Of a stretch of 64,000 nt of DNA, positions 51,284-60,900 are shown in pieces. The stretch is from Halobacteriovoraceae bacterium (GTDB lineage: Bacteria; Bdellovibrionota; Bacteriovoracia; Bacteriovoracales; Bacteriovoracaceae), in NCBI GenBank assembly GCA_002707495.1, contig PAMZ01000006.1:248001-312000 (forward strand). The letters run 5' to 3'. Made by a program: the position numbers and the translations under genes. Under the pieces are notes generated by a model. It saw only the letters and a list, made by a program, of their open reading frames with translations, did not search any database and was not told the origin of the DNA. Each line of letters begins with the position of its first letter. Positions within the stretch are counted from its first letter, which is position 1.

Positions 51284-52980
51284 TGTTGCATATGCACTGT
51301 AAGTTGATTAAATGGAATGACGATTTGCTCTCTATTACAAGCCTCCAATAAATAACTTTGTAGAGACCTTTCAATTTGAAGTTTTAGAGATGCAACATCA
51401 CCGGAAAATTTAAAGAAAACTCTTAGGTCTAGCGAACTACTTCCAGCCTGGCGAAATTCTAACGAGTGTCTTTTAAGAGATTGTTTTGCTTGAGGATAGT
51501 CTTGTTGCAATCTTTCAAAAATATAATCTTTAAATGTGGGAATAATTTCACTAAGTAATACCATCTGATGGCCATAATCTACGCCGAAAATAAATTCAAC
51601 GCAAAATCCTTCTGATAGATTTATAACACCTGACTCGTAAAACTCACTAGCTGTATAATATTTTTTTTCGCCTCCTATTAATTGAACAATGACTTGCTCT
51701 GGAGTCTGCATAATCACTTCTCCAAAAATTTCACCATGCTCAATCCAATCACCTTTAGTTGTTGGAAACCATCTTTCTGAAGGTGAAAATTTTCTTGAGT
51801 TCAAGTTAAGCATTTCTTTTGTACTAATTCTAAGTAGTCCTCCCTCTAGTTCGGGATTGTAAAGCCTCCCATAGTAACCAAGGTTTTTTATCTTCCAAGG
51901 AAGTCCTTTATAAATGAGTCTTTCGTCCTCTCTGACTGCTCCTAAATTCAGGACAATTTTCGATTGCTCAAAAAAGACAGGAATATATTGTTTTGAACTC
52001 CAAATTAGTGCTGCAAAGGTTATTAGTATTATCGTAACCAAAACCCAATCGTTTAAAACATAAAGAGTCAAAATCCCCATAAAAAAGGATACGAAAAATG
52101 TAAAAACGGAGTAGATCACCCTGGTGGGCCTTATAACCCAATCGTAAAAATCCTTATTCTCTGAGCGTTGCAGTCTAAAAAGTAAAAGACCCAAGATTTT
52201 TTCTTGTCCATAACGAAAACCCCAATAAACGAGGGCGAAAACCAGAAGTGAGAGGACCAGGTTTTTTCCTTTCGTCGTGATAAAGTCAAAAATCAAACCT
52301 GAAAAAGTTGTAACAATAGACTCTTCATTTTCTTCTAAAACATTTTCTTCAAATTCAACGTCATCGCTTTTCTTTTCGAGCTCTGCTACCATTTTTTTGA
52401 CGACTTTAAGAGACTCTCTTAACCTTGCTTTGAGACTTTTTTCTTTATTCTCTTGCATAAATTTTTCTAACTCAGCTTGAGCCGTCTTTGCTTTAGCCAG
52501 TCGAGTGTTTATGCGCTCTTTTTTATCAGCTAGGTTTTGAACTCTTCTTGGTTTTTCAGATACTTTTTTAAATGTTTGAACAACTGGGTCAAGGATTTGT
52601 TTAATATCTTCGGTGAATGAACTTTCCTGTGCCTCCTCATCTTGAGCGAGATTAACTCCGGCTATTGCCTGGATGAATCGAAATTGCCTAATTTCGAAAT
52701 CTTTTTTTAGAGTGACAAGTCTTGTTTCCTGCTGGATTCTGGCCACCATGTTTATATCCGAGTCGAGCTCTCTTTCGATTCTTCGAATTTCAGAATTAAG
52801 CGTAATCAACTCGCTTCTAAAGCGCTTAAGCCTTTCAATCTTTTCTTGTTCTTCTGAGATCTCAATTAATTCTTCTTCTGAATTTTTAGGCGACTGAATA
52901 TCATTTTCTGTTTGAGCAAACGAAAATGAGCCTAAAATTGAACTCACGAGAAGAAGTGGGAATAAAAATTTACATATCAT
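51280..52980 (-). CDS. MscS-family mechanosensitive channel with periplasmic coiled coil
   Basis: The 566-residue protein begins with a signal peptide (MICKFLFPLLLVSSILGSFSFAQ). A long coiled-coil region follows to about residue 210. Several membrane helices lie between 225 and 340 (GKNLVLSLLVFALVYWGFRYG, YSVFTFFVSFFMGILTLYVL, WVLVTIILITFAALIWSS). The MscS beta region IKNLGYYGRLYNPELEGGLLRISTKEMLN follows, and the C-terminus IVIPFNQLTVHMQQ has the typical PF-Q-T-V-H ending of the family. The channel would release osmolytes under hypo-osmotic stress. It starts a three-gene operon with a small protein and an HPt protein, an unusual combination. Confidence 0.8.
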   Translation of the reverse strand: MICKFLFPLLLVSSILGSFSFAQTENDIQSPKNSEEELIEISEEQEKIERLKRFRSELITLNSEIRRIERELDSDINMVARIQQETRLVTLKKDFEIRQFRFIQAIAGVNLAQDEEAQESSFTEDIKQILDPVVQTFKKVSEKPRRVQNLADKKERINTRLAKAKTAQAELEKFMQENKEKSLKARLRESLKVVKKMVAELEKKSDDVEFEENVLEENEESIVTTFSGLIFDFITTKGKNLVLSLLVFALVYWGFRYGQEKILGLLLFRLQRSENKDFYDWVIRPTRVIYSVFTFFVSFFMGILTLYVLNDWVLVTIILITFAALIWSSKQYIPVFFEQSKIVLNLGAVREDERLIYKGLPWKIKNLGYYGRLYNPELEGGLLRISTKEMLNLNSRKFSPSERWFPTTKGDWIEHGEIFGEVIMQTPEQVIVQLIGGEKKYYTASEFYESGVINLSEGFCVEFIFGVDYGHQMVLLSEIIPTFKDYIFERLQQDYPQAKQSLKRHSLEFRQAGSSSLDLRVFFKFSGDVASLKLQIERSLQSYLLEACNREQIVIPFNQLTVHMQQ

Positions 52981-53020
52981 GAATATATCTTACTTAATCA
53001 AGCTAGAGATGACCATTGAA

Positions 53021-53032
53021 TCAATTAATTGA
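53021..53032. repeat. 12-bp palindrome upstream of the NIF3-like gene
   Basis: TCAATTAATTGA is a perfect 12-bp palindrome in the divergent region between the MscS-like and NIF3-like genes. It could be an operator. Confidence 0.3.
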
Positions 53033-53094
53033 CTCGTATGCTCGGCTTTAAAAAGTCCTTTAACAAAATAAGACCATTAGACTAAACTGAAACT

Positions 53095-53862
53095 ATGAAA
53101 CGAGATGAATTATTAGATCACACCGATAGATACCTTAATATTTCGGCGTACCAAGACTACGGCCCAAATGGCTTGCAAATTGAAGGTAAAACAGAAATTA
53201 AGCGCTTGGCCTTCGCTGTTTCTGCAACTAGGTATTCCGTTAAAAAGGCCATTGAGCTCAAAGCAGATATTTTATTTGTTCATCACGGATTATTTTGGAA
53301 ATTCCACGGACCTAAAACAATTACCAATGCTTTTTATCATCGAGTCGCACCCCTTATCAAAAATGATATTAGTTTAGTGGGATATCACCTTCCTTTGGAT
53401 GGGCATATTGAAATAGGAAATGCCGCCAGTATTGCTGATAAAATCAACTTAAAACAACTGGAACCTTTTGGAGATTACAAAGGGATGCATACCGGCGTCT
53501 ATGGTAAATTTGATAAGCCCATTTCATCCGTTGAGCTTAGATCCTTACTTAAAAAAACACTCAACCACGAGGTCATTCATGCGAAAGGAACAAGTGAGAA
53601 TATTTCCTCCCTTGGAATTATAACAGGGGGAGCAAACTCCGACTGGAAACAGGCCCAAAAGCTTGGGCTTGATGCCTATCTCACTGGCGAGATAAGTGAA
53701 CACGATTGGCATGAAGCCAGCGAAGGCGGAGTGCATTTCTTTGCTGGTGGACATAATGCTACCGAACAATTTGGTATTCAGAGCTTAATGAAAAACATCC
53801 ATGAAAAGTTTGGGGATGAAGGACATGATTACTTCTTCATCCCATCTGATAATCCAGCGTGA
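53095..53862 (+). CDS. NIF3-family dinuclear metal-center protein
   Basis: The 255-residue protein has the NIF3/YbgI features: YGPNGLQIEG near the N-terminus, LFVHHGLFW with metal-binding His, GYHLPLDGHIEIGNAASIA, GIITGGANSDWKQAQ and HDWHEASEGGVHFFAGGHNATE. The family forms hexameric toroids with two metal ions. Activity is uncertain, and some members were linked to GTP cyclohydrolase I or to metal delivery. It is single on the plus strand, convergent with hpd. No strong ribosome site is seen. Confidence 0.9.
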   Translation: MKRDELLDHTDRYLNISAYQDYGPNGLQIEGKTEIKRLAFAVSATRYSVKKAIELKADILFVHHGLFWKFHGPKTITNAFYHRVAPLIKNDISLVGYHLPLDGHIEIGNAASIADKINLKQLEPFGDYKGMHTGVYGKFDKPISSVELRSLLKKTLNHEVIHAKGTSENISSLGIITGGANSDWKQAQKLGLDAYLTGEISEHDWHEASEGGVHFFAGGHNATEQFGIQSLMKNIHEKFGDEGHDYFFIPSDNPA

Positions 53863-53878
53863 CGTTTGGAACGAAAAA

Positions 53879-53922
53879 ACCTGCCGCAAAACTTGTGGTT
53901 TTAGTAGACCCTAAAGGCAGGT
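53879..53922 (-). terminator. Terminator of hpd with nested hairpin
   Basis: On the minus strand ACCTGCC pairs with GGCAGGT, followed by TTTTT. The loop of about 30 bases holds a smaller AAAAC/GTTTT hairpin. It starts one base after the hpd stop. Confidence 0.7.
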
Positions 53923-53923
53923 A

Positions 53924-54970
53924 CTATTTCAGATACCCACGCTTTTCTTGATCTCTTTCAATGCTTCTAAATAAAGCACCAAAATTCCCCTCTCCAAAAG
54001 AGAGATGATTTTTCCTTTGAATAATTTCAAAAAAGATAGGTCCGATAATATTTTTAGTAAATATTTGTAGCAAATACCCCTCTTCATCACCATCCACAAG
54101 AATCTGTAGCTCTTGAAGCTTTTTATGGTCTTCGGAAACGTTGGGAACTCTATCAAATACTTCTTGATAATATTGATCGTCAATATCAAGTGTCTCTACT
54201 TGAGTTGAACTAAGTTTTGAAATACTCTTTATAATATCACTGGTATGAAGGGCTATATGCTGAACACCAGGCCCCTTGTACTCTTCGAGGTATTCATTAA
54301 TCTGTGACTTCGCTTCTGTCCCTTCGTTAATTGGTATACAAAAACTTCCATCGGGGCTTTTAAGAGCAAAAGACTGGAGTCCAGTTTTAACTCCCCTGAT
54401 ATCGAAATAACGAACTTCAGTAAATCCAAAAATGTTTTTATAAAAATCGGACCAAACAGAAAGCTGACCTTGTTCAACATTATTAGTTAAATGATCAATG
54501 TACTCAAATCCTAAATCTTCTACCATGTCGGGGTTATCTAGTTTTTGAAAACCTAATCCCTCATAAAAATCATCCTGACCAAATTTATCGATAAAATAAA
54601 TATTAGAATCACCAATACCTACGATTGTTTTTAAGTCTTCGCCATTAAGCTGGTAATCTATATTCTCCGATACTTTTGCCCCTCTTTTTAATGCCTCTTC
54701 TAAAGCGAAGTTCGAATCCTCTACTCTCCACCCCATAGATGAAACACATGGTCCATGCTTGTCATAAAAATTAGTCGCAAAACTCGCCGGTTCGAAATTC
54801 AATAAGTAGGTAATTTGACCTTGGCGGTAGAGATCTATTTTTCTTTCGTTATGTCGCATAATTCGGGAGAAACCAAAGGCTTGAAAAAGTCTGTGCAAAG
54901 CTTGCGGATCTTTAGCGCTAAATTCTATAAACTCGATTCCTCGCAATTTAACTGGGTTATTATTTTCCAT
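53924..54970 (-). CDS. hpd: 4-hydroxyphenylpyruvate dioxygenase
   Basis: HPPD turns 4-hydroxyphenylpyruvate into homogentisate in tyrosine breakdown, using non-heme Fe(II). The iron triad is visible: H160 (YIDHLTNNV), H238 (GVQHIALHT) and E315 (FFEIIQRK). The 348-residue length and the C-terminal FGEGNFGALFRSIERDQEKRGYL, which forms the active-site lid, match bacterial HPPD. AAAAGGAT stands five bases before the ATG. No downstream catabolic genes (homogentisate dioxygenase and so on) are nearby, so the product may go to a pigment or to genes outside the window. Confidence 0.94.
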   Translation of the reverse strand: MENNNPVKLRGIEFIEFSAKDPQALHRLFQAFGFSRIMRHNERKIDLYRQGQITYLLNFEPASFATNFYDKHGPCVSSMGWRVEDSNFALEEALKRGAKVSENIDYQLNGEDLKTIVGIGDSNIYFIDKFGQDDFYEGLGFQKLDNPDMVEDLGFEYIDHLTNNVEQGQLSVWSDFYKNIFGFTEVRYFDIRGVKTGLQSFALKSPDGSFCIPINEGTEAKSQINEYLEEYKGPGVQHIALHTSDIIKSISKLSSTQVETLDIDDQYYQEVFDRVPNVSEDHKKLQELQILVDGDEEGYLLQIFTKNIIGPIFFEIIQRKNHLSFGEGNFGALFRSIERDQEKRGYLK

Positions 54971-55030
54971 GGTTTATCCTTTTGTTTTTTTAAGAACTTA
55001 TAAATCAAGGCCATATTAGTCAAGGTAAGA

Positions 55031-56092
55031 TCAAAACTTAGATTTCAGAATTTGAGTCCACTTATAGATTTGTCTTTGACTTGGCTCAATATCCTTATAA
55101 TCGACAGATATTTCGTTTAGTTTACGCCACGTGTCCCAATTTAAATCGACTCTTTGCTGGTACCTCAAGAATTCATATTCAAACTCATTGCATTGAGCCA
55201 ATTGTTCTAAAAAATTAAGCACATCATGAGTTAAAAGAGTTGGTTTAAGTCTTTTAACTTCAATTGCAAAAGAAGATTTTTTCCCCTTCGTTTTGATCCC
55301 AGTCAATTCGGTTATTTTTTCCTTAAGCTCACGACTCATAAACCAATACTTCTTAATCTCTTTTAAATGATTGAGTCGAAAGCCATAACTATACATTGCC
55401 TCAACTTCGACAGCGATAGGTTCTTGATGAAGTTCAAGAGTTTTTTGCAAAAACAAAAGGGAATTTTCAGACTTCTCTGCCTCACTAAGAATATATTTAG
55501 GTTCAACAATTTTGCCCTTTAATCTAAGTTCGAAGTCTAGATCAAAACCTAATAAAATAGAAAAACGAATGGCCCGAAGAAAACGTACAGGGTCTTTTTC
55601 AAAGTTTTTCGAACAACTCTTTAGTCTCCTATTTTTTAAGTCTTCCAATCCCCTTAAAGGATCTTCGATTTCAAACTTTCCTTTTTTATATACGGCATAG
55701 ATCGAATTTATTGAAAAATCTCTTCTTTTAGCAGCTTTTTTGTAACTTAAGTTTTTATCAAATTCAGCCGTAAAATTTGAATGAGAAAAGCCTAAGGAAT
55801 TCTTAAATTTTTCAATTCTTGGAAGGCTAAACTCCGCTTCAAAATCGGCTCTAGATAATTTAAAAACCTTATATTTTAACTCTATAGCGTCTGCGGGAAG
55901 TAAGGTTTTTAGCACGGAAAAATCCCCCCTTACTTCAACATCAAAATCTGGTTTGAGTGGACATCCCAAAAAATAATCTCGCACAACCCCACCGACTAAA
56001 GCACATTCGATATCATGGCCCTCAAGCCTTTCAAAGATATCTTTTAACTCTACAGGTAGAGCAAGGTCGAAATTAGATTTCAAAATTCTCAA
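55031..56092 (-). CDS. CCA-adding / poly(A) polymerase-like nucleotidyltransferase
   Basis: The 353-residue protein has the class II nucleotidyltransferase head. It has GGVVRDYFLG near residue 34, the PDFDVEV carboxylate pair, and KRRDFSINSIYAVY, the flexible loop with the RRD motif. DPVRFLRAIRFSILLGFDLD is the next conserved helix. The family extends tRNA 3' ends with CCA or adds poly(A), and the sequence alone does not decide which. The start is a TTG at 56092 with AAGGA too close, or a TTG at 56083. It overlaps the LysR-type regulator upstream by 20 bases. The C-terminal body is poorly conserved and rich in Lys. Confidence 0.78.
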   Translation of the reverse strand: MRILKSNFDLALPVELKDIFERLEGHDIECALVGGVVRDYFLGCPLKPDFDVEVRGDFSVLKTLLPADAIELKYKVFKLSRADFEAEFSLPRIEKFKNSLGFSHSNFTAEFDKNLSYKKAAKRRDFSINSIYAVYKKGKFEIEDPLRGLEDLKNRRLKSCSKNFEKDPVRFLRAIRFSILLGFDLDFELRLKGKIVEPKYILSEAEKSENSLLFLQKTLELHQEPIAVEVEAMYSYGFRLNHLKEIKKYWFMSRELKEKITELTGIKTKGKKSSFAIEVKRLKPTLLTHDVLNFLEQLAQCNEFEYEFLRYQQRVDLNWDTWRKLNEISVDYKDIEPSQRQIYKWTQILKSKF

Positions 56093-56975
56093 CTTCCTTA
56101 ACTAAGAATTGATATAGAGTTTGGATTTTAAGTGAATCTTTGTTCTCGGTATGACAAATAAAATCAAACTCAGTACTAGTGTACTCAAAACTGCCTGAGA
56201 AAATCTTTACTTTGTCTTTAAAATAAGAACGTCGAAGCACATGAGTTGGAATAACGGCTATTCCAAGCCCTTCATAAACAGCTTGAAGCATTTGTCCAAA
56301 TGAATTTATCACCATTCTTGGTTTTACGTTTCTTGGAACATTTCCAAAACTGCTTTTACACCAATTAAAAAATAACGGATCTCTTTCCTCGAAGAATATA
56401 AAAGGATATTCAATAAGCTCTTTTAAGGTACTTTTATCTGATATATCAAACTCAGGTTTGTCAGGAACGACCAAAGTAGCCTTTTCTGAGTGCAGATGAA
56501 ATGTTTCGCAATGAGGCGGAGCCAATTGTCTGGGGAGCACTAAACAGTCAAAAACTCTATTTTCAAATTGAGTCAAAAGTCTATCTGGATAATCCATCCC
56601 CACTATAACTTCAAGATCTGGAAAGTGAGATGAAAATTCAACCATTCGGTGGGCAATCCAAGACTTCCCAACGCCGAATAAAGTTCCCATGCTTACACTA
56701 CCCATAATGCGGTTATTATCTTGTTGAATCTCACTGATTAAGTCTTCAAAGCGCTTAAAATATGTTTTTCCTAACCTCGCGATCTTTCTTCCACCTGGAG
56801 TGAGAACGAGTTTCTTACCTTGGCGAGTGACAATATCAAATCCTACTTTTGCTTCCAGGTTTTTAATATGCTGAGAGACTGCTGACTGAGTTATATTAAG
56901 ATGCTCAGCAGCCTGAGATAAACTATCTGCCGTAGTTAAGGCCATAAGGACTTGGAGCTGTGAATTTTCTATCAT
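56073..56975 (-). CDS. LysR-family transcriptional regulator
   Basis: The 300-residue regulator has the N-terminal winged helix (SLSQAAEHLNITQSAVSQHIKNLEAKVGFDIVTR) followed by a two-lobe effector domain (GVGKSWIAHRMVEFSSHFPDLEVIVGMDYP). AGGATAATT precedes the ATG. The gene overlaps the CCA-adding-like gene downstream. It is divergent from the PEGA lipoprotein gene, a frequent target position for such regulators, but neither the target nor the effector is known. Confidence 0.9.
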   Translation of the reverse strand: MIENSQLQVLMALTTADSLSQAAEHLNITQSAVSQHIKNLEAKVGFDIVTRQGKKLVLTPGGRKIARLGKTYFKRFEDLISEIQQDNNRIMGSVSMGTLFGVGKSWIAHRMVEFSSHFPDLEVIVGMDYPDRLLTQFENRVFDCLVLPRQLAPPHCETFHLHSEKATLVVPDKPEFDISDKSTLKELIEYPFIFFEERDPLFFNWCKSSFGNVPRNVKPRMVINSFGQMLQAVYEGLGIAVIPTHVLRRSYFKDKVKIFSGSFEYTSTEFDFICHTENKDSLKIQTLYQFLVKEVENFEI

Positions 56976-57068
56976 AATTATCCTAAATTCTTTTGTGACA
57001 CACTAAATCATAAGGTTTCTTTTGTCTACAAATATTAGTAAAACTTAAGTTAATAAAGAGAAATTCAA

Positions 57069-58448
57069 ATGCGTTTTACTTACTTTGTCCTCCTCATCTT
57101 AGTCAGCTGTGGCTCTGTCACTAAAAGAGATGATTTTATTCGAATCGATAGCAAGCCGCGTGGCTATCAAGTTAGGTTGAATAACAAAAAACATGGCGTT
57201 ACTCCGACTTTAATACCTAGACCAGACCAGCGAAATAATACCTTACAAATTGCTGATAAAAATTTTAAGCTTGAGTGTCATATAGATTGGTACAAAACAA
57301 TTGTCCCAAATGGAATCATCACTGCTCTCTATGGAGCTACAGGTATATACTTCTTTGGATATGACTATTTCTCTGACTCTCTTTATAAGTGTCCATCCCA
57401 AATCACTAAAAAAATAAAAACTGATTTAGTCCGTGCCCCCTATGCTAGAGTGGCATTTCTTCCATTAAGAAGTAGAGGAAATTTAAAAAGAGCAAAATTT
57501 CTCACTATCGTAGAGAAGATTGTCTCAAAAGCAAAAAGTATTGATAGCTTCAAAATCATAAGCTATGAAGAAACTTTTCCCGTTTTCCTCTCTAATGGGT
57601 TGGGATATGAAAAAGAGTGGTCAATAAAGAGTGCCAATCCAAACGTCTTAAATAGAGTGATTCAAAAGTTTAATATTACTCATTTTATCGATATTAGTTT
57701 TCAGAAAGATAGAGCCAAGATTCAAGTGTTTGATGCTTTTACTAAAAAAGTCGTTCGCCAAAAATCTATAGAGATCCCTAAAACTCTAATAGAAAATAAT
57801 GATTTATATCGAATAACTAAAAGATCTTTTAATTTGATACCCAATGCTATTTCTTTTTCTCAAAGCTTTAATGGGATTCAAAACACGGAGAGAGAGTACA
57901 ATGGAAAGTATCTCCAAAACGAACCACATCCAAACTCCGCAAAGGGCACTTTAGCTTATCTATCTTTTGATTCTGTCATTTCTCCTCTCTATTACGCCCC
58001 TTACGATGCCGATTTATTTTTTGCACCCTCGGGTCAGTTCAGCGCTTTTAGAAGTAAGGTTTCAGAATTTGAAGGTTTTGATCTTATAGAACGAGATAGG
58101 GTTGATATTACCGCAGGTTTTTTCACAATGGACTTGGTCATTGCAGGAATAACTCCTATCCTCACCCCTTCTCTACGGCTCGGTATTGGATACAGCGGGA
58201 TGCTTATAGAAAAACAATCTGCTGAGGACAATACTGTTTTCAAACCAGTGACAAAAGTTGAAATCGACTTTACCTCCTTTGTTAGTGATAGATGGTATAT
58301 CAATATAGCGGCAACGACCTTCAGATTTGCCGATGAAGGTTACGATATCGATGGCGAATTTTATGACTCTGTCTCAACGATATCTGCTGGTATCGGCTAT
58401 TATTTCCCTGAGACTTATCATTGGGTAGATCGAATATTCGGATTTTAA
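57069..58448 (+). CDS. PEGA-domain lipoprotein, unknown function
   Basis: The 459-residue protein begins MRFTYFVLLILVSCGSVTKRDD with a lipobox-like LVSC. A PEGA-type segment follows (IRIDSKPRGYQVRLNNKKHGVTPTLI), as in surface-layer-associated proteins. The middle carries a mixed alpha/beta region (VAFLPLRSRGNLKRAKFLTIVEKI) like the GNA1162 or TolB N-terminal fold. The C-terminal 130 residues are beta-rich and end in GIGYYFPETYHWVDRIFGF, compatible with a beta-barrel. The gene is divergent from the LysR regulator and is followed by a terminator. Confidence 0.58.
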   Translation: MRFTYFVLLILVSCGSVTKRDDFIRIDSKPRGYQVRLNNKKHGVTPTLIPRPDQRNNTLQIADKNFKLECHIDWYKTIVPNGIITALYGATGIYFFGYDYFSDSLYKCPSQITKKIKTDLVRAPYARVAFLPLRSRGNLKRAKFLTIVEKIVSKAKSIDSFKIISYEETFPVFLSNGLGYEKEWSIKSANPNVLNRVIQKFNITHFIDISFQKDRAKIQVFDAFTKKVVRQKSIEIPKTLIENNDLYRITKRSFNLIPNAISFSQSFNGIQNTEREYNGKYLQNEPHPNSAKGTLAYLSFDSVISPLYYAPYDADLFFAPSGQFSAFRSKVSEFEGFDLIERDRVDITAGFFTMDLVIAGITPILTPSLRLGIGYSGMLIEKQSAEDNTVFKPVTKVEIDFTSFVSDRWYINIAATTFRFADEGYDIDGEFYDSVSTISAGIGYYFPETYHWVDRIFGF

Positions 58449-58457
58449 TTCTGCAAA

Positions 58458-58483
58458 AAAAAGGTCCCTATTGGGACCTTTTG
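58458..58483 (+). terminator. Terminator after the PEGA lipoprotein gene
   Basis: AAGGTCCC pairs with GGGACCTT around four bases, with A-run before and T-run after. Confidence 0.85.
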
Positions 58484-58510
58484 ATTAAGTTTTGAAATTT
58501 TCTTCCAAGT

Positions 58511-58538
58511 ATTTGAAGTCTCTGATGAGACTTCAAAT
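58511..58538. repeat. Perfect 12-bp inverted repeat
   Basis: ATTTGAAGTCTC and GAGACTTCAAAT are separated by four bases (TGAT) in the gap between the PEGA lipoprotein and fusA stops. No T-run follows. Confidence 0.5.
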
Positions 58539-58566
58539 TGTATAGAGGCAAGTTCGAAAAGTGATG

Positions 58567-58623
58567 AGAGGTTAACCCGCCCATCTCGTACAAACTTAAT
58601 AAAACCCTAAAGGGTCAACCTCT
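58567..58623. repeat. Inverted repeat 12-bp arms spanning 57 bases
   Basis: AGAGGTTAACCC at 58567 and GGGTCAACCTCT at 58612 pair at 11 of 12 positions. The right arm overlaps the fusA stop and a small terminator hairpin. Confidence 0.4.
58600..58615 (-). terminator. Short hairpin after fusA
   Basis: On the minus strand ACCCT pairs with AGGGT, followed by TTTATT, directly after the fusA stop. Weak. Confidence 0.4.
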
Positions 58624-60784
58624 ATTCTTCCTTCGCGAGCTTATCCTGACGTTCTTTGATAACCCCTTCTTGGATATTAGCAGGACATTCTTTGTACTCT
58701 GCAAATTCCATTGAGTAAGTGGCTTTACCAGCTGTACCAGACCTAAGATCTGTTGAGTAACCAAACATTTCAGATAGTGGAACCTGAGCGTTTACTACAG
58801 TCTCACCACCAGCTGCAGCTTCCGATCCTTGGATCAACCCTCTTCTAGAAGAAAGGTCACCAATAACGAAACCTTGATAATCATCCGGAGTCTCTACTTG
58901 AACTTGCATATACGGCTCAAGAAGTACTGGGCTAGCTTTTGCAATCGCCTGTCTCATCGCCTGTCTTGAAGCAATACGGAAAGCCATATCGGATGAATCG
59001 ACATCGTGATATTTACCGTCATTTAGATCTACTTCAACGTTAATAAGTGGGAACGCCGCAAGAGGTCCCTTATCCATAACGTCTTCAAAACCTTTTTCAC
59101 AAGCTCCAATAAATTCAGAAGGAATCGATCCCCCTTTAATATTATTATTGAACTTGAAGTTTTGATCTTCACGCTCTTTCTTATCGTCAGTAAGAGGTCT
59201 AATATTTCCGATAACTTGCCCAAACTGACCAGAACCACCAGTTTGCTTTTTATGAAGATAATCAAAAGCAGCTTCCATACGGATTGTTTCTCTATAGTTA
59301 ACTTGAGGAGCACCAACTTCAACGTCAGCTTTATACTCTCTTTTTAGTCTTTCAACATAGATTTCAAGGTGAAGTTCACCCATCCCTGCGATACGAGTTT
59401 CACCTGATTCTTCATCAGTAAAAAGATGGAAAGTAGGATCTTCTTTTCTAAATCTTGCAAGCCCCTTAGACATTCTTGCCTGATGGTCTTTATCTTTTGC
59501 CTTGATTGAAAGCTCGATAACCGGAATTGGAACGTGCATTCCTTCACAAGAAACATCCATCCAATCGTCATTCCCAACAAAAGTATCCCCTGATGCACAG
59601 TCAACACCAACCATAGCGATGATATCTCCAGCAGATGCACTATCAATATTCTCTCTATCGTTTGAGTTCATTCGAACCATTCGACCAATACGAACCTTTT
59701 TCTTTTCACGTGTATTGTAAATCGTATCACCTTTATTCAAGGTACCTTGATAAATTCGCGTATAAGTAAGCTGTCCAAATTGCTCATCTGTAATTTTAAA
59801 TGCCATACATACAAGCGGCTTATCAAAATCAGGCTCAAGCGTAAGTTTTTCTTCTCCCTCTTTCGTCTCTTTTCTAGCCACTGGCTTAGCACAAGAAAGT
59901 GGTGAAGGAAGGTATCTTGCAACAGCATTTAGAAGCGGCTGAACACCTTTATTCTTGAATGCTGATCCCATAAAAACTGGAGTAAGCTCTAGTGAGTTAA
60001 CCCCAGCTCTAATACATTTATGTAGTTCTTCTTCAGTTGGCTCTTCACCTTCTAAATACTTTTCCATTACTTCATCATCAAAAGCAGCAACGTTATCAAT
60101 CATCTCTGCTCTTTTTTCTTCCATTTGATCTACTAGATCTGCTGGACAATCTTCGATTCGAACGTTTTCACCGTTGTCACCGTCAAAGTAATAAGCTTTC
60201 TTCGTAATAAGATCCACAACACCAGCAAAGTTCTCTTCAGCTCCAATTGGGATTTGAACAAGACATGCATTATGGCCTAGTTTATCTCTAAGCTCAGTTG
60301 CACCTTTTTCTGCTCCAGCTCCCATACGATCCATTTTATTTAGAAACGCTAATCTTGGAACTTTATATCTTTTCATTTGTCTATCTACAGTAATGGACTG
60401 AGCTTGAACCCCAGATACTGAACAAAGAATCAAGATCGCACCATCAAGTACTCTAAGTGATCTTTCAACTTCAACGGTGAAGTCAACGTGGCCCGGAGTA
60501 TCGATAATATTGATTTTGATAGATTTCCCATCACCTTCAGCGTAAGTGATACCTTCTTTATCAAATCCATGCCAGTGAACAGTAGTCGCAGCAGAAGTAA
60601 TGGTAATACCCTTTTCTTTCTCTAGCTCCATATGGTCCATCTTGGCACCGTCACCACCACCACGAACATCTTCGATTTTGTGGATCATGTCACAGTAAAA
60701 CAAGATTCTTTCAGTTAAGGTAGTTTTCCCAGAATCGATATGGGCAGAAATCCCAATATTTCTGGTTTTGGGTAAGTGCTTCAT
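58622..60784 (-). CDS. fusA: Translation elongation factor G, EF-G1 type
   Basis: EF-G moves tRNAs and mRNA on the ribosome and, with RRF, splits terminated ribosomes. G1 is [10 protein letters not shown], the switch is [18 protein letters not shown]3 is DTPGHVDFT, and G4 is NKMDRM. Domain 4 has the [13 protein letters not shown] loop and domain 5 the [19 protein letters not shown] ending. The opening [20 protein letters not shown] with an [14 protein letters not shown] stretch is closer to the spdEFG1/mitochondrial EF-G1 group than to classical str-operon EF-G. It stands alone here, with no rpsL, rpsG or tuf beside it. GGAG stands six bases before the ATG. Confidence 0.92.
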   Translation of the reverse strand: MKHLPKTRNIGISAHIDSGKTTLTERILFYCDMIHKIEDVRGGGDGAKMDHMELEKEKGITITSAATTVHWHGFDKEGITYAEGDGKSIKINIIDTPGHVDFTVEVERSLRVLDGAILILCSVSGVQAQSITVDRQMKRYKVPRLAFLNKMDRMGAGAEKGATELRDKLGHNACLVQIPIGAEENFAGVVDLITKKAYYFDGDNGENVRIEDCPADLVDQMEEKRAEMIDNVAAFDDEVMEKYLEGEEPTEEELHKCIRAGVNSLELTPVFMGSAFKNKGVQPLLNAVARYLPSPLSCAKPVARKETKEGEEKLTLEPDFDKPLVCMAFKITDEQFGQLTYTRIYQGTLNKGDTIYNTREKKKVRIGRMVRMNSNDRENIDSASAGDIIAMVGVDCASGDTFVGNDDWMDVSCEGMHVPIPVIELSIKAKDKDHQARMSKGLARFRKEDPTFHLFTDEESGETRIAGMGELHLEIYVERLKREYKADVEVGAPQVNYRETIRMEAAFDYLHKKQTGGSGQFGQVIGNIRPLTDDKKEREDQNFKFNNNIKGGSIPSEFIGACEKGFEDVMDKGPLAAFPLINVEVDLNDGKYHDVDSSDMAFRIASRQAMRQAIAKASPVLLEPYMQVQVETPDDYQGFVIGDLSSRRGLIQGSEAAAGGETVVNAQVPLSEMFGYSTDLRSGTAGKATYSMEFAEYKECPANIQEGVIKERQDKLAKEE

Positions 60785-60828
60785 TTTAACTCCAAACGCG
60801 GTTTAATACAGTGAATAATATTGGCAGA

Positions 60829-60857
60829 ATCTTAGGGAAAAAAACCATCTACGTCAA
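60829..60857 (-). promoter_or_regulatory. Promoter of fusA
   Basis: On the minus strand TTGACG and TAAGAT are spaced by exactly 17 bases. The start of transcription would be about 40 bases before the fusA ATG. Confidence 0.55.
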
Positions 60858-60864
60858 TTTATAC

Positions 60865-60894
60865 TTGCAATATATTAGCTATTTAGTTTATAAA
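60865..60894 (+). promoter_or_regulatory. Promoter of the 209-residue gene, possibly leaderless
   Basis: TTGCAA and TATAAA are spaced by 18 bases. The predicted +1 is at 60901, the first base of the ATG, and no ribosome site precedes it. Confidence 0.4.
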
Positions 60895-60900
60895 TGCACC

